Source: Flavobacteriales bacterium
GTDB taxonomy: Bacteria > Bacteroidota > Bacteroidia > Flavobacteriales_F > PHOS-HE28
NCBI GenBank assembly: GCA_016715995.1
Contig: JADJXF010000013.1
Span: 1 to 64,000, forward strand
DNA length: 64,000 nt
Direction: 5' to 3'
Shown here: positions 35,441 to 43,175 of the stretch, in pieces
How positions within the stretch are numbered: position 1 is the first letter of the stretch
How the letters are laid out: each line of letters opens with the position of its first letter
The notes under the pieces: generated by a model
What the model was told of the DNA's origin: nothing
The model's input: only the letters and a program-made list of their open reading frames with translations
The model's database searches: none
Program-made: the position numbers and the translations under genes

Positions 35441-35502
35441 GGGTTGACTCGAGGTTGAGGGTTGCTCCCAACCTGCAACCTTCAACATCCAACCCTCGAC
35501 CT
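35434..35502. repeat. inverted-repeat element, GGTTGAG type
   Basis: The left arm 35434-35464 consists of GGTTGAGGGTTGA-like units. The right arm 35468-35502 is its imperfect reverse complement (CAACCT, CAACCTTCAAC, CAACCCTCGACC). The aminotransferase TGA lies in the first unit, and the next ATG comes 15 bases after the element. This unit sequence is unrelated to the CGCAGAG type, but the construction is the same. Confidence 0.75.
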
Positions 35503-35516
35503 TCCACATAGAACAC

Positions 35517-36458
35517 ATGAAGCCCTTCTCCATCGCCGGCATCCAGATGCGCGTGAGCAGCGCGCACAGCAACGTGGAGGCCATGAAGACCAAGCTCGAC
35601 CTGCTCATGACCATCTACCCGTGGGTGGATCTGGTGATGTTCAGCGAGCTCTGCGCCTACGGGCCGCACATCATCCACGCGCAGCAGGTTCCCGGTGAGT
35701 TCGAGCAGGAGATGTGCGCCATGGCCGCCAAACACGGCATCTGGTTGCTACCCGGCAGCATCTTCGAGAAGAAGGACGACAAGGTGTACAACACGGCCTC
35801 TGTGATCGATCCCGATGGTAGCGTGGTCGCGCGCTACCGCAAGATGTTCCCTTTCTACCCGTACGAGGTGGGCGTCACCGGCGGCGATGAGTTCTGCGTG
35901 TTCGACATTCCCGACGTGGGCCGTTTCGGCGTGAGCATCTGCTACGACATGTGGTTCCCCGAGACCACGCGCACGCTAGCCGTGATGGGCGCCGAGGTGA
36001 TCCTGCACCCCACGCTCACGGGCACCATCGACCGCGAGATCGAGCTGAGCATCGCGCGTTCCAGCGCTGCCATCAACCAGTGCTACTTCTTCGACATCAA
36101 CGGGCTTGACGCCGGAGGCAGCGGGCGCAGCATCGTGTGCGGTCCAGAGGGCCGCGTGGTGTACCAGGCCGACAACAACGAGGAGTTCATCCCCATCGAG
36201 ATCAACCTGGAGAAGGTGCGCCGCAGCCGCGAGCTGGGCGTTCTGCGCCTGGGCCAGCCGCTCAAGAGCTTTCGCGACCGCCCGGTTGACTTCGCCGTGT
36301 ACGCGCCCGGCGTGAAGTACCCGCACTTGGAGAGCCTCGGCCCCCTGATCAAACCGACGCGCGTACATGAACTGGGCGAGCTGGAGGTGCGCGACGAGAC
36401 CCGTACGCACGAATTGCCTAAGCATGCGATCAGCGCGTACCGTCCACCAACTGAATAG
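35517..36458 (+). CDS. carbon-nitrogen hydrolase (nitrilase superfamily)
   Basis: A 313-residue amidase-type enzyme. The catalytic Glu-Lys-Cys triad is visible in MFSELCAYGP, ARYRKMFPFYPYE and VSICYDMWFPETTRTLA. It hydrolyses a C-N bond of an amide; the closest pattern is the aliphatic-amidase/formamidase-like branch, but the substrate is open. It lies between an omega-aminotransferase and a VOC protein on the same strand, suggesting a small amine/amide degradation unit (inference). Confidence 0.9.
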   Translation: MKPFSIAGIQMRVSSAHSNVEAMKTKLDLLMTIYPWVDLVMFSELCAYGPHIIHAQQVPGEFEQEMCAMAAKHGIWLLPGSIFEKKDDKVYNTASVIDPDGSVVARYRKMFPFYPYEVGVTGGDEFCVFDIPDVGRFGVSICYDMWFPETTRTLAVMGAEVILHPTLTGTIDREIELSIARSSAAINQCYFFDINGLDAGGSGRSIVCGPEGRVVYQADNNEEFIPIEINLEKVRRSRELGVLRLGQPLKSFRDRPVDFAVYAPGVKYPHLESLGPLIKPTRVHELGELEVRDETRTHELPKHAISAYRPPTE

Positions 36459-36469
36459 AACCGAACGTC

Positions 36470-36958
36470 ATGGGAAGCCTAGCAGGACAACGCCACATTA
36501 AGCTGAAGGATTTCGTCAGCTGGTTCGAGATCCCCGCCTACGACATCCACCGCGCCGCGCGCTTCTACGGCGCCATTTATAACCTGGAGATGGAAGTGGC
36601 CGTGAACGGTGAGTTCGCCATGGCCTATTTCCCTGCGGACGACGGCATCGGTGGCGCGCTAATCGCCGGCCCCGGCTGCCTGCCCAGCGACACGGGCACG
36701 CTCATCTATCTGAATGCCGGCAACGACATGGACGGGATCCTGGACCGCATTGAACTGGCCGGGGGCCGCGTGATCATGCCGCGCACGCTCATCAGCGAAA
36801 GCGCAGGCTGGTTCGCGCTCTTCATCGACAGCGAGGGCAACCGCGTGGCGCTGCACGAAGGGTCGGCTAAGAAGAAAGCGACGTCGGCAGCCGCAAAGCC
36901 CAAGGCACGGAAGACCGTGAAGCCCAGGGCGAAGAAGGTGGGCAAGCGAGGAAGGTGA
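36470..36958 (+). CDS. VOC (glyoxalase-fold) protein with basic C-terminal tail
   Basis: A 162-residue protein. Residues about 10-130 are a single VOC domain (FVSWFEIPAYDIHRAARFYGAIYNLEM...LFIDSEGNRVALHEG). Residues 131-162 are an unusual Lys/Ala/Arg tail (KKKATSAAAKPKARK) similar in composition to the DksA tail at 27110. The gene starts 11 bases after the nitrilase. The enzymatic role is not predictable. Confidence 0.85.
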   Translation: MGSLAGQRHIKLKDFVSWFEIPAYDIHRAARFYGAIYNLEMEVAVNGEFAMAYFPADDGIGGALIAGPGCLPSDTGTLIYLNAGNDMDGILDRIELAGGRVIMPRTLISESAGWFALFIDSEGNRVALHEGSAKKKATSAAAKPKARKTVKPRAKKVGKRGR

Positions 36959-36962
36959 GCGA

Positions 36963-38477
36963 TCAATCGGCCTTCTCCGGCCTCATCTGCGGGAAGAACA
37001 GCACTTCCTGGATCGCTGGGTTGTTGGTGAGCAGCATCACCAAGCGATCGAGCCCGATGCCCACGCCGCTGGTAGGCGGCATGCCGTACTCCAGCGCGCG
37101 CAGGAAATCCTGATCAATGAACATGGCCTCGTCATCGCCGCGTGCCTGCAGCTTCACTTGCTCCTCGAAGCGTTCGCGCTGATCGATGGGGTCGTTGAGT
37201 TCGCTGTAAGCATTGGCCAGCTCGAAGCCGTTCACGAAGAGCTCGAAGCGCTCGGTGAGGCGCGGATCCTCGCGGTGCTTCTTGCATAGGGGGCTCATCT
37301 CCAGCGGGAAGTCGGTGACGAAGGTGGGCTGGATCAATTCCGGCTGCACCAGCGCGCTGAACAGCTCATCGATGAGTTTGCCCTTGCCCATGCTCGCCTC
37401 CACATGGATGTGGTGGTTGGCGCAGAGCGCACGCAACGCAGGTTCATCCATCTCCAGCACACCGGCGCCCGTCTTCTCCTGGATGCTGCCACACATGGTG
37501 ATTCGCTTGAACGGCGCTGTGAAGCTGATGGTGTTGGTGGTGAAGGTGGCCGATGAAGTGCCATTGGCCGCGATGCACACGCGCTCGAGCATGCGTTCCA
37601 TGAATTCCATCATCCAGCGGTAGTCCTTGTAGGCCACGTACAGCTCCATGATGGTGAACTCCGGGTTGTGCGTGCGGTCCATGCCCTCGTTGCGGAAGTT
37701 GCGGCTGAACTCGAACACGCCATCGAAGCCGCCCACGATGAGGCGCTTGAGGTAGAGCTCGTTGGCGATGCGCATGTACAGGGGGATGTCCAGTGCGTTG
37801 TGGTGCGTGATGAAGGGACGCGCCGCCGCGCCGCCTGGAATTGGCTGCAGCACCGGGGTCTCCACTTCGTAGTAGCCCGCTCCAATCATGAAGTCGCGCA
37901 TGGCCGTGATGATCCGCGAGCGCTTCAGGAAGGTCTCCTTTACCTGCGGGTTCACGATCAGGTCCACGTAGCGCATCCGGTAGCGCTGCTCGGGATCGGT
38001 GAAGGCATCGTGCACGTTGCCTTCATCGTCTGTCTTCACCACGGGCAACGGGCGCAGCGCTTTGCTGAGCACGGAGAGCTTTTCCACATGCACGGTGATC
38101 TCGCCGGTGCGCGTCTTGAACACGAAGCCCTCCACGCCGATGAAGTCGCCAAGGTGCAGCAGATGCTTCCATGCCTCGTCGTAGAGCCGCTTGTCGTCGC
38201 CGGGACAGATGCTATCGCGCGCGATGTAGATCTGCTGATCGCCGCTGTGGTCGCGCAGCACGGCGAAGCTGGCCTTGCCCATGACGCGAACGCTCATGAT
38301 GCGGCCGGCGAGCGTGACGCGACTCGGTTCGCCTTCCTCCTTGAACAGCCCTTTCACCTCCTGCGCGGTGGCGCTCACCTTGTATTCAGCGGCGGGAAAG
38401 GGTTCGATGCCAAGGGCACGGAGCTTCTGGAGTGCCTCGCGGCGGATGAGCTCCTGATCGGAAAGGGCGTTGGACAT
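36963..38477 (-). CDS. lysS: lysyl-tRNA synthetase, class II
   Basis: A 504-residue synthetase. The OB-fold anticodon domain (residues about 50-150, VTLAGRIMSVRVMGKASFAVLRD) precedes the class II core: motif 1 region FLKRSRIITAMRDFM, motif 2 FEFSRNFRNEGMDRTHNPEFT, and motif 3 GIGLDRLVMLL. It charges tRNA-Lys. It is convergent with the VOC gene and divergent from the sugar isomerase. Confidence 0.97.
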   Translation of the reverse strand: MSNALSDQELIRREALQKLRALGIEPFPAAEYKVSATAQEVKGLFKEEGEPSRVTLAGRIMSVRVMGKASFAVLRDHSGDQQIYIARDSICPGDDKRLYDEAWKHLLHLGDFIGVEGFVFKTRTGEITVHVEKLSVLSKALRPLPVVKTDDEGNVHDAFTDPEQRYRMRYVDLIVNPQVKETFLKRSRIITAMRDFMIGAGYYEVETPVLQPIPGGAAARPFITHHNALDIPLYMRIANELYLKRLIVGGFDGVFEFSRNFRNEGMDRTHNPEFTIMELYVAYKDYRWMMEFMERMLERVCIAANGTSSATFTTNTISFTAPFKRITMCGSIQEKTGAGVLEMDEPALRALCANHHIHVEASMGKGKLIDELFSALVQPELIQPTFVTDFPLEMSPLCKKHREDPRLTERFELFVNGFELANAYSELNDPIDQRERFEEQVKLQARGDDEAMFIDQDFLRALEYGMPPTSGVGIGLDRLVMLLTNNPAIQEVLFFPQMRPEKAD

Positions 38478-38496
38478 GGTCTGGCGTAGCGGGCGG

Positions 38497-38504
38497 CGAA
38501 GTTA
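38497..38504 (-). promoter_or_regulatory. -7 box TAACTTCG for lysS
   Basis: Minus-strand variant -7 box 19 bases before the lysS ATG. Confidence 0.4.
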
Positions 38505-38543
38505 CCCGGCGGCCCTGCATGCACGCCGAGCGCTGTGGCGGTC

Positions 38544-38551
38544 TAATTTCG
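38544..38551 (+). promoter_or_regulatory. -7 box TAATTTCG for the sugar isomerase
   Basis: Plus-strand variant -7 box 18 bases before the ATG at 38570; this supports 38570 over an in-frame ATG at 38519. Confidence 0.4.
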
Positions 38552-38569
38552 GCCCGTATTCAACGCAGC

Positions 38570-39552
38570 ATGCAGCACCTCATCGAAGCCTTCCCCAAGC
38601 AACTGAAGGAAGCCCTGGAAATTGGCCGTAAGGCCCAGTTGAAAGCCCCCGGCGGGCCATACAGCAACGTGGTCGTCACCGGCTTGGGCGGCAGCGGCAT
38701 CGGCGGACGCATCGCGGCGCAGCTAGTGCATAAGGAGGCCAAGTGCCCCATTGAGGTCTATAACAACTACTACCTGCCTGGCTACGTGAACCACAAGAGC
38801 CTGGTGATCGCGTGCAGCTACAGCGGCAATACCGAGGAGACCCTCGCCGCCATGGAGCAGGCTCTGGCGAAGGGCGCCCGCGTTGTGGCAATCACCAGTG
38901 GCGGCACCATGCTCGACATCGCCAAGGCGAAGGGCCTCGACCACATTGTTATCCCTGGCGGCAACCCGCCGCGCACCATGCTGGCCTACTCGCTGGTGCA
39001 GCAGTTCTATGTGCTGCATCACTTCGGCATCATCGGCGATGGCTTCGAGGGGGCGATCAAGACCGCCGCGAATATGCTGGATCACGAGAAAGAGGACATC
39101 AAGAAAGCCGCAATGGACCTCACGGAAAAGCTCGTGGGCAAGCGATTGGTGATCTACAGTGAAGCGAACACCGAGGCCGTGAGCATCCGCTTCCGGCAGC
39201 AGGTGAACGAGAACAGCAAAGAGCCTTTGCTGGCACCACGCCATCCCCGAGATGAACCACAACGAACTGGTGGGCTGGGCCGGCGGCAAGGATGATATCG
39301 CCGTGGTGATCTTCCGGCACAAAGAGGACCATGAGCGCAGCCAGATCCGCATGGAGATCAACAAAGAGGTTTTTGGAATACACGCCGCACATCCACGACG
39401 TGGGGAGCCATGGCGACACGGCCCTCGCGCGGCAGCTGTATCTGATTAGCCCCGCGACCGGGTGAGCTTCTACTGGGCGGAGAAGAAAGGCGCATCCCAC
39501 CGAGATCGGGGTGATAAACATGCTGAAGGGGAAGTTGGCGGAGGTGAGATAG
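38570..39552 (+). pseudogene. bifunctional phosphoglucose/phosphomannose isomerase (SIS), four frame changes
   Basis: The first 215 codons are an intact SIS-domain isomerase (VVTGLGGSGIGGR, VIACSYSGNTEETL, VAITSGGTMLDIA). From about 39222 the homologous protein continues through four frame changes. Frame 3 carries CWHHAIPEMNHNELVGWAGGKD from about 39225, another frame YTPHIHDVGSHGDTALARQLYLI from about 39376, the next RVSFYWAEKKG from about 39456, and the last TEIGVINMLKGKLAEV from 39499 to a TAG at 39550. All parts are in order and nothing is lost. Either the gene is decaying or this 280-base stretch has sequencing errors. A CGCAGAG repeat starts 4 bases after the end. Confidence 0.85.
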
Positions 39553-39555
39553 TTA

Positions 39556-40000
39556 GCCGCAGAGCCGCAGAGAATACAGATGCTGTACCGCGAGCTTTCA
39601 GGGGCAATCATCGGAGCGGCCATAGAAGTTCATCGGGAGCTCGGCCCTGGTTTGTTGGAGAGCATCTACGAGCATTGCCTTGCGCGTGAACTGCGTGAAG
39701 CGGGCATCCCATTACTTCAGCAGCATCCTGTGCCTGTACGATACAAAGGGGAAAGGCTCGACCTGGGCTTTCGGCTCGACCTCTGGGTGGACCAGCGAAT
39801 CATCGTGGAGATCAAGGCGATAGAGGTCGTGCAGGAAGCTCATCGCGCGCAACTGCTGAGCTATTTGAAACTCACAGGCTGTAAACTCGGATTGCTCATC
39901 AACTTCAACGAGCCGGTGCTCACGGAAGGCGTGCGACGCCTCGTGAACGGACTGGATGAACCCTGAATTCGCATTCTCCGCGCCTCTGCGTCTCTGCGGC
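39556..40000. mobile_element. putative element: GxxExxY gene between CGCAGAG-type inverted repeats
   Basis: The left end 39556-39579 has two units (GCCGCAGAG, CCGCAGAGAATAC); the right end 39971-40000 is the inverted copy with three units and ends in CTGCGGC. The coding region starts directly after the left repeat and stops 4 bases before the right one, so repeats and gene form one unit of 445 bases. The same arms without a gene occur at 5609-5710, as singles at 7077 and 34071. Mobility is inferred; no target duplication can be seen. Confidence 0.55.
39580..39966 (+). CDS. GxxExxY protein (PD-(D/E)XK nuclease-like)
   Basis: A 128-residue protein. The family-naming motif is G24-LL-E27-SI-Y30. 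A PD-(D/E)XK-type active site is visible: Asp67 in FRLDLWVD and Glu77-x-Lys79 in IIVEIKAIE. The length is normal for the family and the fold resembles a minimal nuclease. Biochemical function is not established to my knowledge. The gene is bounded on both sides by inverted CGCAGAG repeats and lies directly after the damaged isomerase gene. Confidence 0.88.
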   Translation: MLYRELSGAIIGAAIEVHRELGPGLLESIYEHCLARELREAGIPLLQQHPVPVRYKGERLDLGFRLDLWVDQRIIVEIKAIEVVQEAHRAQLLSYLKLTGCKLGLLINFNEPVLTEGVRRLVNGLDEP

Positions 40001-40007
40001 AAGCACT

Positions 40008-40715
40008 ATGCGTCAAATCCTTTTCCGCGACCTCGACCTCATCGACTACGCCACCGCGTGGGACCTGCAGACGCGCTTGTTCAAGGATGCCATCGACCGG
40101 AAGCTGAGCAATCGTGGCATGCCTGAGGCTGAGCAGACGCCGACCGAAGACCACCTCCTCTTCTGCGAGCATCCGCATGTGTACACGCTTGGCAAGAGCG
40201 GCAAGCAGAGCCACCTTTTGCTGAATGAGCAAGGACTGCGCGAGAAGGGCGTTCAGTTCTTCCCGATCGATCGCGGTGGAGACATCACTTACCACGGCCC
40301 GGGGCAGATCGTGGGCTATCCCATCTTCGACCTTGACCATCACTTCACGGACATCCACCGCTACCTGCGCACGCTGGAAGAAGCAATCATCGGCACGCTG
40401 GAAGCATACGGCATCAAGGCGGGAAGGATTGAAGGTCTGACTGGTGTCTGGCTTGATTGGAACGAGCCGCTCAGGGCAAGGAAGATCTGTGCCTTCGGCA
40501 TCCGCGCCAGCCGGTGGGTCACCATGCATGGCTTCGCGTTCAACGTGAACACGGACCTCAGCTACTTCCAGAACATCGTGCCCTGCGGCATTGCGGACAA
40601 GGGCGTCACCAGCATGGCGCAGGAACTGGGCGGGCCGGTGGACATGGAAGCGGTGAAGAACAGGCTGCGGTTGGAGATCGCGGACCTGTTCGACTCCGAG
40701 CTGATATTGAGCTAG
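40008..40715 (+). CDS. lipB: octanoyl-ACP:protein N-octanoyltransferase
   Basis: A 235-residue enzyme that moves the octanoyl group from ACP to lipoyl domains. RGGDITYHGPGQIVGYPI is the LipB signature; the catalytic cysteine is in IVPCGIADKGVTS and the lysine in RARKICAFGI. The start lies 7 bases after the right repeat of the GxxExxY element, so the repeat replaces the normal leader. Confidence 0.96.
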   Translation: MRQILFRDLDLIDYATAWDLQTRLFKDAIDRKLSNRGMPEAEQTPTEDHLLFCEHPHVYTLGKSGKQSHLLLNEQGLREKGVQFFPIDRGGDITYHGPGQIVGYPIFDLDHHFTDIHRYLRTLEEAIIGTLEAYGIKAGRIEGLTGVWLDWNEPLRARKICAFGIRASRWVTMHGFAFNVNTDLSYFQNIVPCGIADKGVTSMAQELGGPVDMEAVKNRLRLEIADLFDSELILS

Positions 40716-40716
40716 G

Positions 40717-40724
40717 TACTTTCG
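40717..40724 (+). promoter_or_regulatory. -7 box TACTTTCG
   Basis: A variant -7 box directly after the lipB stop, 19 bases before the ATG at 40744. Confidence 0.4.
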
Positions 40725-40743
40725 TCGCTCCCGCTATCACGGG

Positions 40744-41922
40744 ATGAAACACATGCGCTTCCTCAAGAAGTTCCTACTCTGGGCCATCAGCATCATCGCG
40801 TTGCTGATCGCGCTCGCCTACGCCACCGGCAACGGCCATATCCCTCGCGGCGTGCGCTACACCTACCTCATAGGTCGCACCAGCCCGGAGATCGACGACC
40901 GCGACTTCTTCCCGTACAGCACCATCGCGGCCAACAACCCGCAGCCGTGGCCCACCGGCGCGCGCTACGGCAGTTTGAAGCTCACGGCCGAACAGGAGAA
41001 GATGATCACCGACTTGCACAGCGTGGGCTTCGCCGTATGGCAGCACGACAGCCTGATCTTCGAGGAGTACTGGAACGGCTGGCACGCTGACAGCGTGGTC
41101 AACAGCTTCAGCGTGGCCAAGAGCTACATCAGCGTGCTCACCGGCATCGCCATGGGCGAAGGGCGCATCAACAGCGTGTTCCAGCCCGTAGGCGATTTCC
41201 TGCCGGAGTACAAGGAAGGCTGCTACGCCAAGATCAACCTGTGGCATGTGCTCACCATGAGCACCGGCCTCGATTGGAGCGAGAGCGGTAAGGACCCCTT
41301 CAGCGACAACGCAAAAGGCTACTACGGCAGCAACGTGCGCGAACTCGCCCTTGGACAGCCCTGTCGCGCTGAACCTGGCGTGGATTTCGACTACATCAGT
41401 GGTGCCACGCAGATCATGACGGAAGTGCTGGAGGTCGCCTACAACAAGCCCTTGGATGAGATCGTGCGCGAAAAGATTTGGGGACCGCTCGGGTGTGAGC
41501 ACGAGGCGTATTGGGGCAAGGACCGCAAGGACGGCGACTTCAAGGGCTTCTGCTGCCTTTACGCCACCGCGCGGGATTTTGGCCGCATCGGACAGCTCTT
41601 CCTCGATAGCGGCATGTGGCGCGGCAAGCAGATCGTGCCACGCGAGTACTGGGAAGCGAGCATCACCCCGGCAAAACTCATGGACCATGGCGCGCCCAAC
41701 GCGCGCTACGGCTACTTCTGGTGGCTCGCCGAAGTCGATGGTCAACCCATTTGGTACTGCCGTGGCTTCCACGGTGAATATGTGGTGGTGATCCCGCATG
41801 AGGAGCTCGTATTCGTGCGTACAGGCATGAAACGCGAAGAAGTGAATGCCACCGGTCACCCATCCGATGTGTTCAAGTGGATTGGGATCGCACGCGACCT
41901 GGCCCATCAGCAACCCGCCTGA
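40744..41922 (+). CDS. serine hydrolase, beta-lactamase class C family
   Basis: A 392-residue protein with an N-terminal membrane anchor or signal (FLKKFLLWAISIIALLIALAYA). The acyl-enzyme motif is SVAK (in NSFSVAKSYISVLTGIA); the second motif is YIS (FDYISGATQIM) and the third HGE (CRGFHGEYVVVIP). These enzymes are usually penicillin-binding-protein-like esterases or peptidases in the periplasm. Two bases separate it from the next gene. Confidence 0.88.
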   Translation: MKHMRFLKKFLLWAISIIALLIALAYATGNGHIPRGVRYTYLIGRTSPEIDDRDFFPYSTIAANNPQPWPTGARYGSLKLTAEQEKMITDLHSVGFAVWQHDSLIFEEYWNGWHADSVVNSFSVAKSYISVLTGIAMGEGRINSVFQPVGDFLPEYKEGCYAKINLWHVLTMSTGLDWSESGKDPFSDNAKGYYGSNVRELALGQPCRAEPGVDFDYISGATQIMTEVLEVAYNKPLDEIVREKIWGPLGCEHEAYWGKDRKDGDFKGFCCLYATARDFGRIGQLFLDSGMWRGKQIVPREYWEASITPAKLMDHGAPNARYGYFWWLAEVDGQPIWYCRGFHGEYVVVIPHEELVFVRTGMKREEVNATGHPSDVFKWIGIARDLAHQQPA

Positions 41923-41924
41923 GC

Positions 41925-42329
41925 ATGCGCAAGGACATTGTGCCACCGAAGGTGGAGGGCATCGCCATGGCGGTGGTGCGCGAGGCCGACGAGGAGGGCG
42001 CCGACGCATGGTACGTCTACCTGATCAACCGCAGCGATACCGCGCTGGAGAACGTGCTGGTGAGCTCGCGCGGCTATGGCGAGTTGGAGGGCGAAGCGCG
42101 CAAGACCAGCGAGATGCGGCACTTCCTCGGCAAGCTCGGTCCGAAAAGCTGGGCCCGTATCGAGCGGATCGTGGAGGACGTATTCGCCCTGAGCAATCAA
42201 TACTGGCTCAGCTTCTACATCGGCCGCGAGTTGCACGACAAGAAGTACATCTTCCTCGCAGGGAGCATTGAGGAAGGCAACTTCACCAACCTGCCGTTGA
42301 TGAACAAGCGCGGGGTGATGATCGAGTGA
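41925..42329 (+). CDS. conserved Bacteroidota protein of unknown function
   Basis: A 134-residue soluble protein: VEGIAMAVVREADEEGADAWYVYLINRSDTALENVLVSSRGYGELEG..., ending IFLAGSIEEGNFTNLPLMNKRGVMIE. I remember similar short proteins in many Flavobacteriia but no function. The fold is probably an Ig-like beta-sandwich. ATG 41925 is preferred to one overlapping the previous gene. The stop codon abuts a repeat element. Confidence 0.75.
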   Translation: MRKDIVPPKVEGIAMAVVREADEEGADAWYVYLINRSDTALENVLVSSRGYGELEGEARKTSEMRHFLGKLGPKSWARIERIVEDVFALSNQYWLSFYIGRELHDKKYIFLAGSIEEGNFTNLPLMNKRGVMIE

Positions 42330-42337
42330 AGGACAAG

Positions 42338-42423
42338 GGAGGAAGGCTGAAGGAACAAGGGACTCTCGCCTACCTTAGCATTCAGCCATTCGGCTTTGGT
42401 TGTTCCTCCTTCAGCCTTCGCCC
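42338..42423. repeat. inverted-repeat element, GGCTGAAGGA type, with a -7 box in its loop
   Basis: The left arm GGAAGGCTGAAGGAACAA (42341-42358) pairs with the right arm 42400-42419, which carries the same sequence inverted with a 2-base insertion. The 41-base loop contains TACCTTAG (42371-42378), a local -7 variant pointing to the exonuclease gene. The element lies between the stop at 42329 and the ATG at 42440. Confidence 0.7.
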
Positions 42424-42439
42424 TTTGACCTTTCCATCC

Positions 42440-43168
42440 ATGCGCCCCGATTCCATCCGCGACCTTAGCAAGCTGCTCTTCATCGACATCGAGACCGTTC
42501 CGCAGACCTACCGCTGGGCCGACCTCGACCCGCGCGAAGCGAAGCTGTTCGCCGACAAGACCCGCTATGAGCAGGAGCGCAACGCCAGGACCGCCGAGCA
42601 GCTCTGGGGCGAGAAGGGCGGCATCCTTGCCGAGTTCGGGAAGATCATCTGCATCGGAATCGGCAGCCTGCACATGGAGACCGATGGCCTGCACCTGCGC
42701 GTGACCTCCTACCACGGCGACAACGAATACGACACCCTGACGCGATTCGCCGACCTGCTGGGCCGCCACTACGGCACCGACGAGCATTGGCTCTGCGCGC
42801 ACAACGGCAAGGAGTTCGACTTTCCTTGGATCGCGCGCCGGTGCGTGGTGAATCGCATCACGCTACCGCGCATCCTCGACATCGGTGGCTTGAAGCCGTG
42901 GGAAGTGGGCCATGTGGACACCATGAACCTCTGGAGCTTCGGCGACCGCAAGAACTTCACCTCGCTCGCGCTGCTCACGCATATCCTCGGCATCCCCACG
43001 CCCAAGGATGACATCACCGGAGCTGATGTGGCACGGGTGTACTACGAAGAGAAGGACCTGGAGCGCATCGCCGCCTATTGCCGGAAGGATGTGGTCGCTA
43101 CGGCGCAGCTGTATCTGCGGCTTACCGGACGGGAGCTGATCGCGGAGGACCGCGTCAGGACGGTATAG
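42440..43168 (+). CDS. 3'-5' exonuclease, PolB-like DEDDy
   Basis: A 242-residue protein of the predicted PolB-type 3'-5' exonuclease family. The DEDD residues lie in LLFIDIETVPQ (Exo I), LCAHNGKEFDFPWIARR (Exo II) and ERIAAYCRKDVVATAQLYLR (Exo III, tyrosine variant). It probably trims single-stranded DNA ends in repair. The start at 42440 gives the usual N-terminus; the frame is open 114 bases further up, but that part is the repeat element. Confidence 0.9.
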   Translation: MRPDSIRDLSKLLFIDIETVPQTYRWADLDPREAKLFADKTRYEQERNARTAEQLWGEKGGILAEFGKIICIGIGSLHMETDGLHLRVTSYHGDNEYDTLTRFADLLGRHYGTDEHWLCAHNGKEFDFPWIARRCVVNRITLPRILDIGGLKPWEVGHVDTMNLWSFGDRKNFTSLALLTHILGIPTPKDDITGADVARVYYEEKDLERIAAYCRKDVVATAQLYLRLTGRELIAEDRVRTV

Positions 43169-43175
43169 GATCAGT

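Noticed and set aside
39218..39500. Programmed ribosomal frameshifting in the isomerase gene
   Set aside because: Four changes of different sign at ordinary sequences do not fit programmed frameshifting; no slippery site plus stimulator is seen at any.
42326..42439. N-terminal extension of the exonuclease encoded in the inverted repeat
   Set aside because: The sequence is the repeat itself and exonuclease homology begins at 42440.
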